From Carposina sasakii (Eukaryota; Arthropoda; Insecta; Lepidoptera; Carposinidae), in contig CP053148.1 in NCBI GenBank assembly GCA_014607495.2, positions 10,788,001-10,852,000 of the forward strand: a stretch of DNA of 64,000 nucleotides, in the 5' to 3' direction. Under the pieces are notes generated by a model that was given only the letters and a program-made list of their open reading frames with translations, did not search any database and was not told the DNA's origin. The position numbers and the translations under genes are program-made. Below are positions 33,313-46,577 of this stretch, piece after piece (position 1 is the stretch's first letter; every line of letters starts with the position of its first letter).

Positions 33313-33774
33313 TTATTATGAGTGATTGAAACGTGTGTGTTTGCCAAATTACCTGCAAAGTTGCAGAATAAGGAACTACAGTCACCACGTTGAAATATCA
33401 TTTCGTTCGGTAACACACGGCGACATTTTCAGTTTACTAATAAGTTGGTAAATCGATTAGAGAAATGTGATACACATAACTAAGGGTTTCCACACATGCT
33501 GCGGCGTCGATTCACGATGCGACGTCGTTGCTTTGGTGAAATCTACTCGTATCTACTTATTTTTATAGTTAATAAAAAACGTTATAATTCATCCTGCATT
33601 GTATCGACGACACTTGTGAGTAAATAAATATCTTATCAATATTCTTTGGTCAAAAACATAACACTATTCAATTATTACGATGGGCGCGGCGGCGGCGGAA
33701 TATTCTATAAAATAAGCATGAATGAATAGGGTAGCCAAAGCGTTCGCTAAAATTTATGTAGAACTTCCTACCCA

Positions 33775-34517
33775 TATCGGCCAAGATCACGTTAGTCAAC
33801 GCTCTGTTGCTCCCAAATCATTGACTATGCTGATGTCTGTTACCCAGATATTACAGAGGAACTCTTAGATAAGTTGGACCGCCTTCTCAATACGTGTATT
33901 CGATATATTTTTTGATTGCGTAAATATGACCACATATCCCTATATTATGCACAGCTAAACTGGCTCAATATTAGACATCGACGTAATCTTCACCTACTTT
34001 CCTTCTTTTTCAAAACCCTGAACCATCTTCTTGCTCCCCAATACATTTCCGAACGCTTCGAGTTTTTCTCCTCCTGCGATAGACCACTCCGGTCTAGCTA
34101 CAACAAAACCCTCCGTGAGCCCAAACGCAATGCTGCTTTGTATTCTGACTATTTTACTGCCACTGCTGTTCGCTTATGGAACGATCTACCAGTAACGATT
34201 CGGGAGTCTTCTAATGTGGAGGTATTTAAGTCGAGAGTAACTGAGCACTACAGGAGAGTCCAGAACCTGGTCCATGTCTAATGTCGTATTATGTGTAAGT
34301 ATGTACTAATGATAGAATTAAGTGTGCTTAGCTACTAGTGTTTGTTATTTAATATTTATTTTTATGTATACTCGTAGCCTATCTTTAAAATTGTTTTGTC
34401 CATTGCGCTACTTGTACATTCTCACCACAAATATTGGTCGACTGGTAGAGAATGCTACATAGAATTGAGTCAGCCATTGTACAAACCTTTAGACGTGCAA
34501 TAAAGAATTTTTAAAAA
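33775..34517 (+). mobile_element. 5'-truncated LINE (Jockey/CR1-like reverse-transcriptase C-terminus)
   Basis: Decayed frames encode KITLVNALLLP, YADVCYPDITEELLDKLDRL, then a stop, then YDHISLYYAQLNWLNIRHRR, LHLLSFFFKTLNHLL, ATAVRLWNDLPVTIRESSN and VEVFKSRVTEHYRR. LNWL.IR.RR and RLWNDLP..IR are C-terminal motifs of non-LTR reverse transcriptases. A frameshift near 33820 and a TGA near 33913 break it. The 3' end has 'gcaataaagaattttt'. Confidence 0.85.
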
Positions 34518-35182
34518 AGCGTCATCTGGTTTATTCCAGTAATGCAGATAAGATATTGCCATAACAATTTTTTTGTCTCAAGTAACTGCCTAAGACTCAC
34601 ATTGCCACGTTTGATTTTGCGTCCCGCGATTTCCTAATACTCGTATCTAGTTCCTTTTGTAGAACCTAATATGAATTTACCCTTAGATAATAATGTCAGC
34701 CAGTAAATAGTCAGTTAAAATTTGACAGATAAAAATAACAGCGCGGGAAAACGACTGACAGACCTATCATCGATCAAGGCCGGAGGCCGACTGAAGGAGG
34801 GTGGAGGGAAGTTTATTTCTATACAAATATGAGCGGGCACTAGCTTAAACTAAAAGAGCGTAAATGACAAAACATATTTTCGAGTTTTAATTAAAAACTA
34901 TATAATATTACTAAAATGTACAACCATACGTTTTTAGAGTATGTTTAGACAAGTCTTTTGATACAAAAATTAAGGCTTAAATCGCTCTGGTTTGCCTGTA
35001 AAATGAACAAATTTGATAAAATAGAGGTATCTTCAACACAATTTTTTATCGTAAAAAAGCCTATGAATCGTGTTTCTGCAACCACAGAAAGTGAGATAAT
35101 ATAGTGTAAAATTCGATTATTATTTTCCTATATATTGTAATGGCTGAGAAAAATCGACTTAACTAACATAGTTATCTTAAGA

Positions 35183-35334
35183 AGGCTACCTGTCCCCCGG
35201 AGACGGAGCGAGGTTGCGGAGCGGAGAAATGGAGTTTTAACCAATAGCATTGTATAAACTATCGGCTCAGATCCAGTCCTGCAATCCTATTGGTTGATAT
35301 TTTTCCGTTTCTCCGCTCCGGTGACAGGCAGCCT
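35183..35334. mobile_element. Palindromic MITE (AGGCTRCCTGTC ends)
   Basis: AGGCTACCTGTC at the left and AGGCTGCCTGTC inward from the right. The inner text 'gcggagcggagaaatgga' has its counterpart at the right ('tccgtttctccgctccgg'). About 152 bp. Confidence 0.6.
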
Positions 35335-35459
35335 AAAATTAAACCACAGAATAACTATCAGTACAGGTACAACGTATCTGTATAGTATTTAATATTTTTA
35401 TACTAGACAGAGAATTTCAACAAATTAATATATGAACAAAAGAAATAATAGAATATAGT

Positions 35460-35695
35460 TACGAACTAGTGGACGCCCGCGACTCCGTCCGCGTGGACTG
35501 TAGAAAAAACTAAATATCGAAATTATCCGGGATAAAAACATTTTCCCGGGATAAAAAGTAGCCTATACTATGTTAAGTGGGACCTGTCACAATATATTCC
35601 TGAAAACTGCATCGAAATCCTTCCAGTTGTTTATGAGATTAGCGTGCACAAACCTCAATCCGTTACAATTTTATTATATGTATAGTAGTATAGAT
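35460..35695 (+). repeat. Lepidopteran dispersed repeat (GCGGACG..GCGTCC family)
   Basis: Starts 'gtggacgcccgcgactccgt' and includes 'cccgggataaaaagtagcct' and 'gaaaactgcatcgaaatcct'. Confidence 0.7.
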
Positions 35696-36392
35696 ATAGA
35701 TAGATTACTTTAAAAGAATGGAAAATAAGGCTCGACTCTATCAAATTATAATTAAGTAAATACGTATTCACAATACTAGAGATCGAGATAAGTTCTCAGA
35801 TTATTTAATTAGAGTTTTTGTATGAATGGAGGTTTGTTTGCTCTAATTACAATCAGCTTTGCTGACAATCTGTACTAATGTTTTTGTTTTTGGGTCTATA
35901 AAGAGACAGTAATGAAATAGAATAATCCAATAGTTTTCTATATAGACTGTCATTCCTCTAAACTAATAATAATAGCTAATCAAGTAAGTACAGGTGGCAC
36001 AGGTAGTACAAATTCAGCTAACTTAAACCACCCACTTATCGTTTTTTATTACACTCCAGTAGAAAGGGTGCTAACGAGTGACTTCGACCTCAGATATCAC
36101 GTACGATGTTGAATTGTAATTGTGTCTATTGTTATCATAATTTGAACCGTCGACGTTTCTTGTCAAAGGTCACGATTCAAACATCTAATGTTTTTACAAC
36201 ACAGTCAGGAGTCTTTGGCTGGTAACCACTCGGCCTGATCGGCCCTATCTACCTACCTCATTGTGTGCACTTCAATAACCGGGAAGGAAAGTTAGATTGA
36301 TGTAATATTATTTACGTAATATACAAAACAATACTTGCCAGTTGTTACTAGATAAGAAATAAATAGTTGTGTCAAGCTCCCGTTATCAGTTA

Positions 36393-36651
36393 TACAGAGT
36401 GTAACAAAAGGGGTATGTTAAACGATGTAAATAGCCCACTGAAATGAACCTATCCACGAAATTTCAGACTCGAAATCACATGTTTATTTATCCACATAGT
36501 ATGGAGAATTCCTAACCAACTCAGAAATGTTCATACAATCTTGAAAAATATACATGTGATTTCGAGTCTCAAATTTTGGAAATAGATTCTCTAATAGTCG
36601 GCTATTTACATATCTTTTCGCTTAACATACCCTTTCTATTACAACCTACCT
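36393..36651. mobile_element. Hairpin element, copy C (diverged)
   Basis: TACAGAGTGTAACAAAAGGG start and a diverged complementary end. The same internal landmarks as copies A and B remain ('gtgatttcgagtctcaaatt'). It abuts the 386-bp copy 3 with almost no spacer. Confidence 0.8.
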
Positions 36652-36652
36652 A

Positions 36653-37039
36653 TACAGGATGTTTTTTTGTGGCCACCTTTAACGAAGGGTACGTATTCTA
36701 TACATGAAATAAAGTAAGTTTATGCCAAAAAAAATGCTGGGAAAAAAAAAATATTTTTGAAAAAAAAAAATTAAATTCCTTGATCGTGCGAAATTTATAG
36801 TGTCTAGTGTTTATGTTAGTTTTTTTATAGACAGATATTAATTATTTTTCGTGAAAAGATCCTGCTACGCGCGTCTATGTGCATTTATGCAGAAAAACGC
36901 AGTCTATTTACTCAACTTTGGACCCTAATATTTTGGAAACCAGACACTTCCCAGGTATGCTTCCATGGAGAAAAATGATCGTGATGATGAGGAGATTCCG
37001 TAGTTTTCGGGAACGTTGACGACCAAAAATCACCCTGTA
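36653..37039 (+). mobile_element. 386-bp TACAGGRTG element, copy 3
   Basis: Complete, highly similar to copy 2, right end ATCACCCTGTA. Confidence 0.9.
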
Positions 37040-39847
37040 TATATATTTATGGTCAAGTCGATCATTTAGATTTATAAGTACTCGATATAAAGGTAGATAT
37101 ATAATTCTCAGTGGTAAATATGATATCATCTATTTCTCGATATATTCTTGATAGAGTAATATCTGGAAGTTTAATTATAGTTCCAAGTCGTTGTCGCTTT
37201 CTAATCAAGTTAGACAGGATAATGGGACAGAACAATGATTTATACATAGCAATGAATACAAGAGTAATAATATACTGCGAAATTAAATGAGCTTTCCTGC
37301 TAATCATCATTAGTATGCCTGTTTACACTATAAAGGTATGATTTCTAATAACAGAAATTCTATGTCCTAATACATATGTCCTGTTTTAAAGCTGTTTAAA
37401 TCCTACTAATTTATTTATTAATGTTACAGAAATATAACAATACGATGAAAAATAATAACATTTGAAGTAAAATTGTACTAAAACTAAACTTTAATTATAT
37501 TGGTGAATAAGTACAGCAAAAACACACCAAATACGAGTAGTTAATTAAGTTTAGCTATAACAGGTCTATCCGTCTGTTTGTCACCAATGATTAGTGAAAA
37601 TGAAAAAGTTTATTTGGTTAAAACATATGGTATTTAGTAACAAATAATAATGGAATTATTTTTCAAAATTATATAACAATTGAGGAAGAGATGTACCTAG
37701 TCGGTTCTTGATTCTTGTGATGGAGCAGGTAAAATGGATATCGAATGGGCATTACAATGACTTGTTTACTTTGGTCATTTCAAAATGGTTATTTTTTGTC
37801 AAAAAGCTTAACTGACATAGCTTTAGAATACGAGTGATGTAAGATTTTTGCAACATAATCGATTCGAAATTTCTATTAGCGAACCGTCAGTCAAAATCAT
37901 AACAAGTTATATCTACCCTAAAATTATAACTGGATCTATATCCTGCTAAGCTAATCATAGCAAATCAATTATGTATATTACTAATCTAACTACATATCAA
38001 GATTACATTGGATTTGGTAATAGTACGAGTAATGCAACTGACTGACATTAAAGCTTTCACCTAAAATGAATAGTTTCGTTTAGTTGAAGGGAAAGTGTAG
38101 CAGTTGTGAAGATAAATTAACAGAGTCAATTTTGTGTGTGCAGCCATCAATAAACCGTCATGCGGGCAGTATGGCACGGTCTCACTGCACCGAGTTTGCC
38201 GGCACGTCACCCGATACGATATCCGACACGTCATTTTTTACTTCGATATGCCACAGACGATGAAAATTTGACGTTGCGATGTCGTTTAAAATTTCTGTTT
38301 GAAGCCAGCTTGGTATTTGCCAAATGCGTGGTATTTTAATTTGCTTAATCAACCATTTTCTTTTTTTTAAACCCGGTCTTTTTACCTCTCGCTCGTTTAG
38401 ACGTCTATTGTATATCGAACGGCGGATACGCTTGACAAAAGGTAATCACCGCGAAGTCTGATTCCTAAAGCTTTTAAACAAAAAGCCGTCGAACAGCAGT
38501 TTTTAACGAGTCTCGAGCGACGATATCGTGTGACCGTGGCTTTACGATATCAAACGCAAGTATGCCGAGCTGTTGTGAAACGTATTATTTTCGTTACAAA
38601 GTTCATAAACGCTTATCGAAACTTATGGATGGATGATACAACCTAGTGATTGAGTGTCTTGCCGGAATTGTATTAGTGTAAGGATGCCGGCTGGTATAAA
38701 AACAAATTAGTAATATCTCCAATGAGTCTGAACTGTGATGCGTCCAATTTGGACGGTCCAAAGAATATTCTAAACGTAATTAAATAATATCTGAATCTCA
38801 ACGGTACCTACTGCTGACCTATTGATTTAACTGATACAGCAAAGGTTGAAATATGATGGATCGTATATGCTTATAAATTGAACACGTGATAATAAAAATT
38901 ATATTAAAGTAATGAGTACAGTACATGGAAGTGACAAATTCGCAACTTTATCTACTTTACCCTGACCCTAGGCCGTAAACAAACATATCTATCTAAATTA
39001 AATCTAGTTTGGACGAAATTATATTATGTTTCAAGGTTCACGAGTTAACAACGAGCAAGATGAAAATTATAGTACTCAGTTATCTTTATTTTCCATGTAA
39101 CCATTTTATTATGAGCCCCTCTTACACCATCGTTCCTAATGTCCAATCGACATGATGCTATCGATTGAATCTGTTAGAACTGACCGTGTGTGGTTGTAGA
39201 CTGGCATGACGGCAGTATACCTTAAAGATCACGGGACAACAGAATTACGGTTCATCCCCACCCTCCCCGAGTATAAACACATCCGATGATCCTCCTATGC
39301 AAAGACTATCTTTTGGAGTGCAGAACCCTGCTCTTCGAAATAATTTTTAAAGAGACAACCGATATTGTAGAATATTTTGGTATATTGGATAGCTCGCTAT
39401 AGGTACCTACTTAGGGTCAGTTGTTTGATCAGTAGTTAAGATTACTAAATAGTTTACATAATAAACCAAAAATCTTATAGTTTGACTGACGTTTTTAACT
39501 AATGGTAAGTCATAGAATAAGTAAGTATTCTAAGTGGTAAGCTTAACTACTGATTAAACAACTGGTATATAAATAATTAATTACACACAGCAATTTGTGT
39601 ACCGTCATTCGAGCATAAAAAAACAAACACAAGCTTTAGTTGTATGTTGACAAATTAAATGTAAAGTTGGTCATAAAGTTAGTCACGCTCAAAAATAAAA
39701 CAACAATAATCGAGGTTAGTTAGCGGATAATTGTGTCGAGCGAGGATTTCCCGATAGCAGCGCTACCACTATTGAAATTTTGTCGGTTTAGGATAAGAAC
39801 TTTTTATGATAAATTATTAGAATTAAAATAAACATAGTTAATATCTA
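37040..39847. other. No gene seen
   Basis: AT-rich. Bases 38160-38545 are more GC-balanced, with weakly inverted ends ('ggcacggtctcact' and 'tgtgaccgtggctt'), possibly an old inverted-repeat element. Confidence 0.35.
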
Positions 39848-40050
39848 TACAGGGTGTAATAGAAGGAATAGTCCACTATAGAGAACCTATTCACCAAATT
39901 TTAGACTCGATATCATAATGTTATTTTTCCTGAGTTGTTTAGGAATACTCCATACTATTTGTGAAAAATTAACATGTGATTTCGAGTCTCAAATGTTGTA
40001 GATAGGTTCTTTGTAGTGGGCTACATGCATAGCATTTCGCTTAATACGAG
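39848..40050. mobile_element. Hairpin element, copy D (degenerate)
   Basis: TACAGGGTGTAAT start, 'gtccactatagagaacct' and 'gtgatttcgagtctcaaa' retained. The right end is replaced by a short tandem duplication (40024-40082). Confidence 0.65.
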
Positions 40051-40079
40051 TATTAAGCATGCATAGCATTTCGCTTAAT

Positions 40080-40292
40080 ACGTATATACATACGTATAAT
40101 CACGCCTTTATCCCTTACGGGATAGGCTGAGCACCAAGGGCACCATAGGACCACATGGTGCCACTTCTGACCAATTTTGAGGGTATAGTTGAGATGTACA
40201 AGTTCGGTTAGTATGACAGGTGGTCAGCCCATCGCCTACAAAACACCAAGACCCTCTTGTCCCTCCACTACTACTACGAGTATACACCTTTT
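40080..40292 (-). repeat. Dispersed repeat, second copy of the 14.5-kb family
   Basis: Reverse complement matches 14520-14758 ('atcacgcctttatcccttac', 'ggtggtcagcccatcgcct'). Confidence 0.7.
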
Positions 40293-41382
40293 GATAAAAC
40301 AGTAGGTAGGTAGATGCTAACTTTAAGGTGGCATGAAACAAATACTTATGACTATTATAATATAAATGAATTTATTATAGCTTATTACCTAGTTACTCTA
40401 CTTAACCGTAATTACTCTGGAAATGTATCAATCATTATAATAAAATAAAATAAATAAACTATTTCATACCACAAGTCAACTCTAGTTATCGCCGTTAACA
40501 GCTGAAACTGTGCTCGTAAAATCTGCAGCATTGCCTCAACACGATTGGTACATCAATTGTCACACAACACTTCACTCAACCACTTGTCTCTCGTACTAGA
40601 ATGCAATAATTTGCTTCACAATGATAGAGGTTCACTCAAGAGCCGCTCTCGAGAATTGACCACTGCACGATACGACATTACATGTGTGGTCTCTGCGGCA
40701 TCTCATAAATGAATGAATGTCTATGGACTGTGTCAATGACGCCAGCTTATTATAATAAATATAGTAAAAACGAGAGTTACGTCATTTTATCGCATGTCTC
40801 ACTAATGGAAAAGCGAGGAACGCCGCAGTTTACACTCCTCGTTATGGAAGTTTTACATTTTCATGGCACGATATGCACTACTCAGTAAGAATATTTAAAA
40901 CTAGTTACTACCTAATTATGAGTAAATTTAGATAGTACGTGCCAAAATCTCGAAAGGTAACTCATCTTGTTTATGGCCGATGAATCTGATTCTGTAGAAA
41001 AACAAATTCATGGCGTGACTCACGGTGGATCGATTCATTCATTGTTTGCAGAGCCAACGATGTTCTATTACTCGTATCATTAATCAAATAAATTGTTATA
41101 GAATAGGAATTTAACTTCGGAATCAGAACAACTTACTTGTTCATCAGTTCAACAGATACTTAGACTATCACTCACTTAAACGCATAGTTGTAATAGGTTG
41201 CAGTAGTAGGTATGTAAAATAGTGACTATCAATTTTTATATTCTTATAATACCATTATACTTACATAAATATACTTTCTGGCCAAATCTAAGCCCGCAAA
41301 AGACCCATAAGTTTTTGTAGTAATAATGCAATTACAATGACTTCTTTAATATCAGCGCTATATTAAAATAACCGCGATATTG
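40293..41382. other. No gene seen
   Basis: No coding sequence or repeat recognised. Confidence 0.4.
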
Positions 41383-41654
41383 GCCGCGTGGCGTGGTGCC
41401 GGCAGAGTAGAATTCGTACCACCCCATGTCTGCCCGTGAGTATCGTACGAGGCGATTAAGGGTTTCCGGGAGGTGGGCAGCAGCGCCTCCCGTGTTGACA
41501 ACATAGCCCAAAATACAAACTGCGGTCACCAACCCGCCTGCCCAGCTTGGTGACTATGGGCAAATACCCTTATGGCAGTCTTGTGGCGTGCCCTGGGGGA
41601 GGCCTACGTCCAGCAGTGGACTGCAATAGGCAGTGCAATGATGATGATGATGAA
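41383..41654 (+). mobile_element. LINE 3' tail with (atg)n end
   Basis: 'ggcgtggtgccggcagagta', 'gggaggtgggcagcagcgcc', 'gaggcctacgtccagcagtg' then (atg)n. Same family as 2407-2583. Confidence 0.75.
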
Positions 41655-42089
41655 TAAAATAACAATATTTTGTAGAGCTATCTCGCTCTTAGCTGTGAAA
41701 AATTGTGCCTCCGTATCTTATTAATTTATGCAAATTGATTATGTTACGGAAGGAGCATGTAGGTATGTGATTGATTTAATTAACGCTGTATTGATGTTCT
41801 GGGATTAGATCTTGGCTTGAAGCCCGCTAAATACACTAGTATCATTACCTGTGATAATCAGAGATATTAGACAATTAAAGCGCAGTATGTAAGCCTCTAA
41901 ACTTAGACTTAATTAAATTAAATGAAAATCTAGTCTAGATTGCAATAACATGGCCGCCTAGGATTCAAAATGAGAAAAAATTGTTACGTTAGTATCTTTT
42001 TAATTATCACTTTGCAAAAAATGATCTTGGTGATTTAACATAATTACCTATTTATGACAGAGGTTTAAAACTAATTGATATAATAGAAA

Positions 42090-42715
42090 ATCCAAACTAT
42101 GTACATAATAAAAAAAACTGAAAAGAAATAAAACAAGCACTTAGATGTCCGGTGGTCTAGAATTCTATAATATTATTATGGAATTAATACTATTGGAGAA
42201 CATAAAATATTTTCTAATGATAGTAACATAACGCAGTCGGATTTTTGAATTTATTAAGTTATGTTTTTTTTTGATTATTTTATACATTTTAGTTATGAGT
42301 ACAGCTATTAATAGGTACGCTTCAAGAAACATGCTCAACATGCTTGGCATGAAAGAATTTTTCGTCTTTTTATCGTGAATTTCTGCTGTCTAAAAATGTG
42401 AGGATGGTTGTTACGCAACTACGCAACTTACGAAAACTAAAAATGATTTTTAAATACCTATTCAACTATACCCCACTTGATATAGTTTATTGACTTAAAT
42501 TTTTATCATTTTCATAATATGGCGTCCATGCCATATTGGATTTTCACAAACGTCATGTCTTTAGTGACACTCGCCGGACTAAGAGGAATCGATTGACGTG
42601 TGAATCGTAAAAATCGGTTCAGGCGTTTGGTCTGTATAGTGCTTCAAAGGAACATACAAACATACATATGCTGTTAAACACATTACCACTCCTTTGCGTC
42701 GCGCAGTCGGGTAAA
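42090..42715. mobile_element. Second copy of the ACCCGACTGC element, lacking one palindrome arm
   Basis: Matches the left arm of the 18.36-kb palindrome ('agatgtccggtggtctagaa', 'aacataaaatattttctaat'), then jumps to 'gcagtcggatttttgaattt' and continues into the shared right half ending 'gcgcagtcgggtaaaa'. Confidence 0.75.
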
Positions 42716-43908
42716 AGAAAGCTAAAAGTGTGAAAAACGGAACTGCCACAATTCGGTGAACCTACATAATAGCAGATGGAATTTCGTTGCCGAAATTAAA
42801 TATTAATTAAAATATTTTAAACTATTCTAAAATTTTCCAAAAACCTATGGTATGAGCGAAAGCGAAAAGCAAAGTACCTACTTTGGAAATGAACGGATAT
42901 CATGAGTCGAAGTTATTTTAAGAGCGCAGTACTAAAATAGCCCACAGAGCTGCGCAGGCGCACGCGTGTTTACTTCCATGCAGTTTATGGAGCCGATTTT
43001 ATGACCCAAATGCATTTTTCTCCTTACAGCGTAAGTAAGTATCGGTTTTAGTATTGACACACCATTTTGTTTAGATAAACTAGTTTTTAGTTTCAGGCAG
43101 CTGAGCAGTTGTGTATAATTAAAATAAGTAATTTCCAGTTACCGCATTGTAGAAAGAAAGATGGAGAGGATTCACAAATGAAAATGGCATAAGGAATCTG
43201 AAGAACAACTTAGTAATTGTCTTTTGTAATGTAATGTAATGTTATTTAATTGTGTAATAGGTACTACAATCAACCATTTACATCCAACTTTTGCTATTCC
43301 AAGTGGTTTGCTGGAAGAAATGTATATTAGAGATAAGCACGCCTTTGTACATTATTATGGTAAATTATTTTTCGACTAGTTACAATAGATATGGTTTTCT
43401 ACTCTACTTGTAGAAATACTTTACGAAGTTTAATTAAGTATAACTTTTTTCTGATTATGAACAAATAAAAACGTAGCATTATATTCCTCCTTAAAAATCT
43501 GACATTCTATTATTGTATTAAATTGGAATGAAGTTAATTAAATTTCTTTTATAACCTTGAGGCGTACTATGGGACCCATCACCAAATTCGGGCTTGGAAT
43601 TCCGTTTTTTCTACACACCAGCGAGGTCTAAGAGATTTTTAGGGCGCATTTCTGTGAGCCAACCGCATTATTCAGACAGAAATAGAATAGAGACTGATGT
43701 GAACCTAACGTTGTCGTCCGTTCTGAGCCCAAATATAGAGCTGATTCCTGTCTGAGCGAAGTACCTATTAGCCCCTTGTGTCCCCTTCCCCTCTATGCAC
43801 CCTTTTTTGTTACCCGTGCCGTTGACACTGCGCCTGCGCATCTCATATTACCAGTAATAGCAAGTAACGCATAGTACTAGATGCATTTGTAATTTGGTGA
43901 GATATTAT
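42716..43908. other. No gene seen
   Basis: Two NRF1-like motifs (near 42953 and 43836) lie in otherwise unremarkable DNA. Confidence 0.35.
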
Positions 43909-44056
43909 GGTCGATTCAGGCAGTCACACTTAAACCTAAACGTAAAATTTAGTCCTACCTGTCCTATACTCTCCCAGCCAATTTATGTTAAGAATGGAGA
44001 GAGATAGACCTGATTAAGATTAGGTTTAGGTTTAAGTGTGTCTGCCGGAATCGACC
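43909..44056. mobile_element. 148-bp MITE with inverted ends of about 30 bp
   Basis: GGTCGATTCAGGCAGTCACA at the left and GGTCGATTCCGGCAGACACA inward from the right, both continuing 'cttaaacctaaa'. No convincing target duplication. Confidence 0.75.
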
Positions 44057-46392
44057 CTAATATGTCATATTTAACTAAATTTAATTTAGGATTAGAGTTA
44101 CAATTTCGTGAGTAACAATTTCCTTTGGACAGGAATAATATCTTCACTATATTGCTTCAGAATATAATAAAACATGAAACCAAAGTATATAATGTACCAA
44201 GGGAAATAATGTACATTTGGAATTCAATTATCAGACAATTATTATGCAACAATAAAACAGTAGGTATAGAGGACATTTACATTGATTGATGTTTATGTTT
44301 TCCTTTATTTATAAACACTACACGTATCTCCATTGTGGAAAATATAGGTAGCCCTCAGATCAGATACCTCTGCCTTCTACCGGCAGAAATATATCTACGT
44401 ACCTATAACTTTAGTATATGGATTATGGATCCACATATAACAAACGTATATTTTAAGATAAATGGGAAACATGTAAGTACCTAAGCACAAGTTATACCAA
44501 GCGTAGTATTACGTCTAAAATCGCCCATTTCGGTGCAGACGGATTGTTAGCGGATGAACGGGCTTAATTAAGATTTCGGGCTTCCAATGAACTGCCACGG
44601 CAAGTACATGTGCTACGAACATCGGGCCTACATTTTTGCTGTATTAATTATTCTTTTGCTATAATAAATTTACGTCAGAAATAAAGTCAATTTGATTTCA
44701 ACTCAGAAACATGCGGTGAAAACACCCGCCCATGAAAAAGGTATTCTCCATGCACCCGCCAAAACTTTTTCGTAACGATGCGCCTCGTTAACACAGTGGA
44801 AAATAGAATAAAGTGCTATTTTTCGGATCTACATCTACATTTAGGTTTAAATTGAGAAAGTTCGCTCGCAGTAACAATCTGATATGTGAAAAATGTAGCC
44901 TCAGTGAAAATTATTCGTAGATACTGTGTTGTAGTTTTATTATACTGCAACATGCACATCACTTATTAGTATATTTTATTATCGTTGCACAGATGCATAC
45001 AGGGTGGCTTGGTTAGGACTACCTACAGTTAGTCATTTCAGGTAGCAAACAACCTGTCTAAGTAATATCGATCCTCACAGTTACTAGGTAATACATAGTT
45101 TCAAATTCTGAGAGGCAGTAAAGTTCTAACACTTCGTAACTTTAGGGGAGGGGACGGTATACGTGTTTTGAACTAATTTCTGTATGCAGATTCCTGTTAA
45201 TATTGACTTTGATGAAATACTATCTCCATCCAGAATCTTAGGAACAAACATACAGGATGTTTGTCGTCAATTTCCGAATACTACTTCCGATTCTCCTTTT
45301 CATCACTAACATTAAGTGTCTGGTTCGCAAGACATTATGATCCAAAGTTGAGTTATTAAGTTGCGTTTTTTGCATAAAATATGCACGTAAACGAGTTACA
45401 CGAGAACATTTTTTACAAAAAAAAAACTGCCTATAGAAAAGTGCCTCGCCCTGTCTGTGATAAGATGGGAAAACTTAAATAGAAATAAAGAGGTTGCAAG
45501 TCGTCATACACCTAGAGACACAAATAAAGAGTTCTTTCAATCTTCTCCGCGACGAAAGCGAGGGTAATTTTTTGGTGAGCTTTTCCAAATATTCGTAGAT
45601 AACGTGTATATAAATAAGAGTATACATAACATGCTGATTAGGGCGCTGATAAAACTTCTCTCACTAGATACAGGTTATTCTAAATCCTCTACCTCTTAAG
45701 TTTTAAATCCAGAACCAGAAAACTCTAGTTTGCAAACTAAATCTGTTTGAGCTCTACAAATCTGTCTGAAACCTCGATGCAGTTTGCTAACTATTACTAG
45801 CTAAGTTCAATACGCTTTAATAAGAATATTTTCAGTAAATTTGCGAAAGTTTCAAAAATGTGTTTACGTAGAGGTAGATAGTTATGAAGGAAATGCAATG
45901 AGTGCATTTTATTAGTTCCACTCAGAAACTATGTTAGTTTTACTCATGGATCTCGCAGGCAAATGGCGCAAGCAGTTTTGTGGAAGGTTGTATTTAGTTT
46001 TAAGATCTTTAACTGAATAAATCAATAAAATAGTACTGTTGTTAGTACGGTATTGCCTGCCGCAATATCGGATATAATAGACCTAGAAAACAATTGTTGT
46101 CAACCACAAGGACTGCGCTTTTCTGACCGGAAACAAGAGAAATAATGCATTTTGCGTTGCAGAAACCTTTCACAAACTCACAATATTAGTATTTACAATA
46201 ATAGTACAATAATAGTTATTTACTGTATGTCATTGTGCAATAGAAAGTCCATGCAGATGTCATAAAATAAATGTTCATATTAATTAAACAAGCAAATGAA
46301 ATTAATTTATGACTCTAGTCTTGTGTTCATTCATGCTGAGATTCATTAGAAATTAGAAATGTCAGCTGCGTCTCCTTCCGTGCATATCATTA
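44057..46392. other. Gene-free; relic repeat ends
   Basis: TACAGGGTG at 44998 and TACAGGATG at about 45252, the latter starting a diverged 386-bp-family piece to about 45430 ('ccaaagttgagttattaag'). No coding sequence. Confidence 0.45.
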
Positions 46393-46577
46393 GGGCGTTT
46401 TTCCACTAGACGGCACGGCCACGACACGACCATGACAACGACATGACCACAGCTTTTTTGTAAGCAAAAATGTATTAGATAGTATAGCTCGTATTCCATT
46501 AGACGACACGACCACAACCCGGCCCCCATACTAGATGATGAAATTTCGTGGTCGTGTCTTCTAGTGGAAAAACGCCC
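46393..46577. mobile_element. PIF/Harbinger-like MITE
   Basis: Ends GGGCGTTTTTCCACTAGACG and its complement, flanked by TTA on both sides (3-bp duplication). GGG-starting ends and a TWA duplication are typical of PIF/Harbinger. Inner repeats of 'cacgaccac' are present. Confidence 0.75.
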
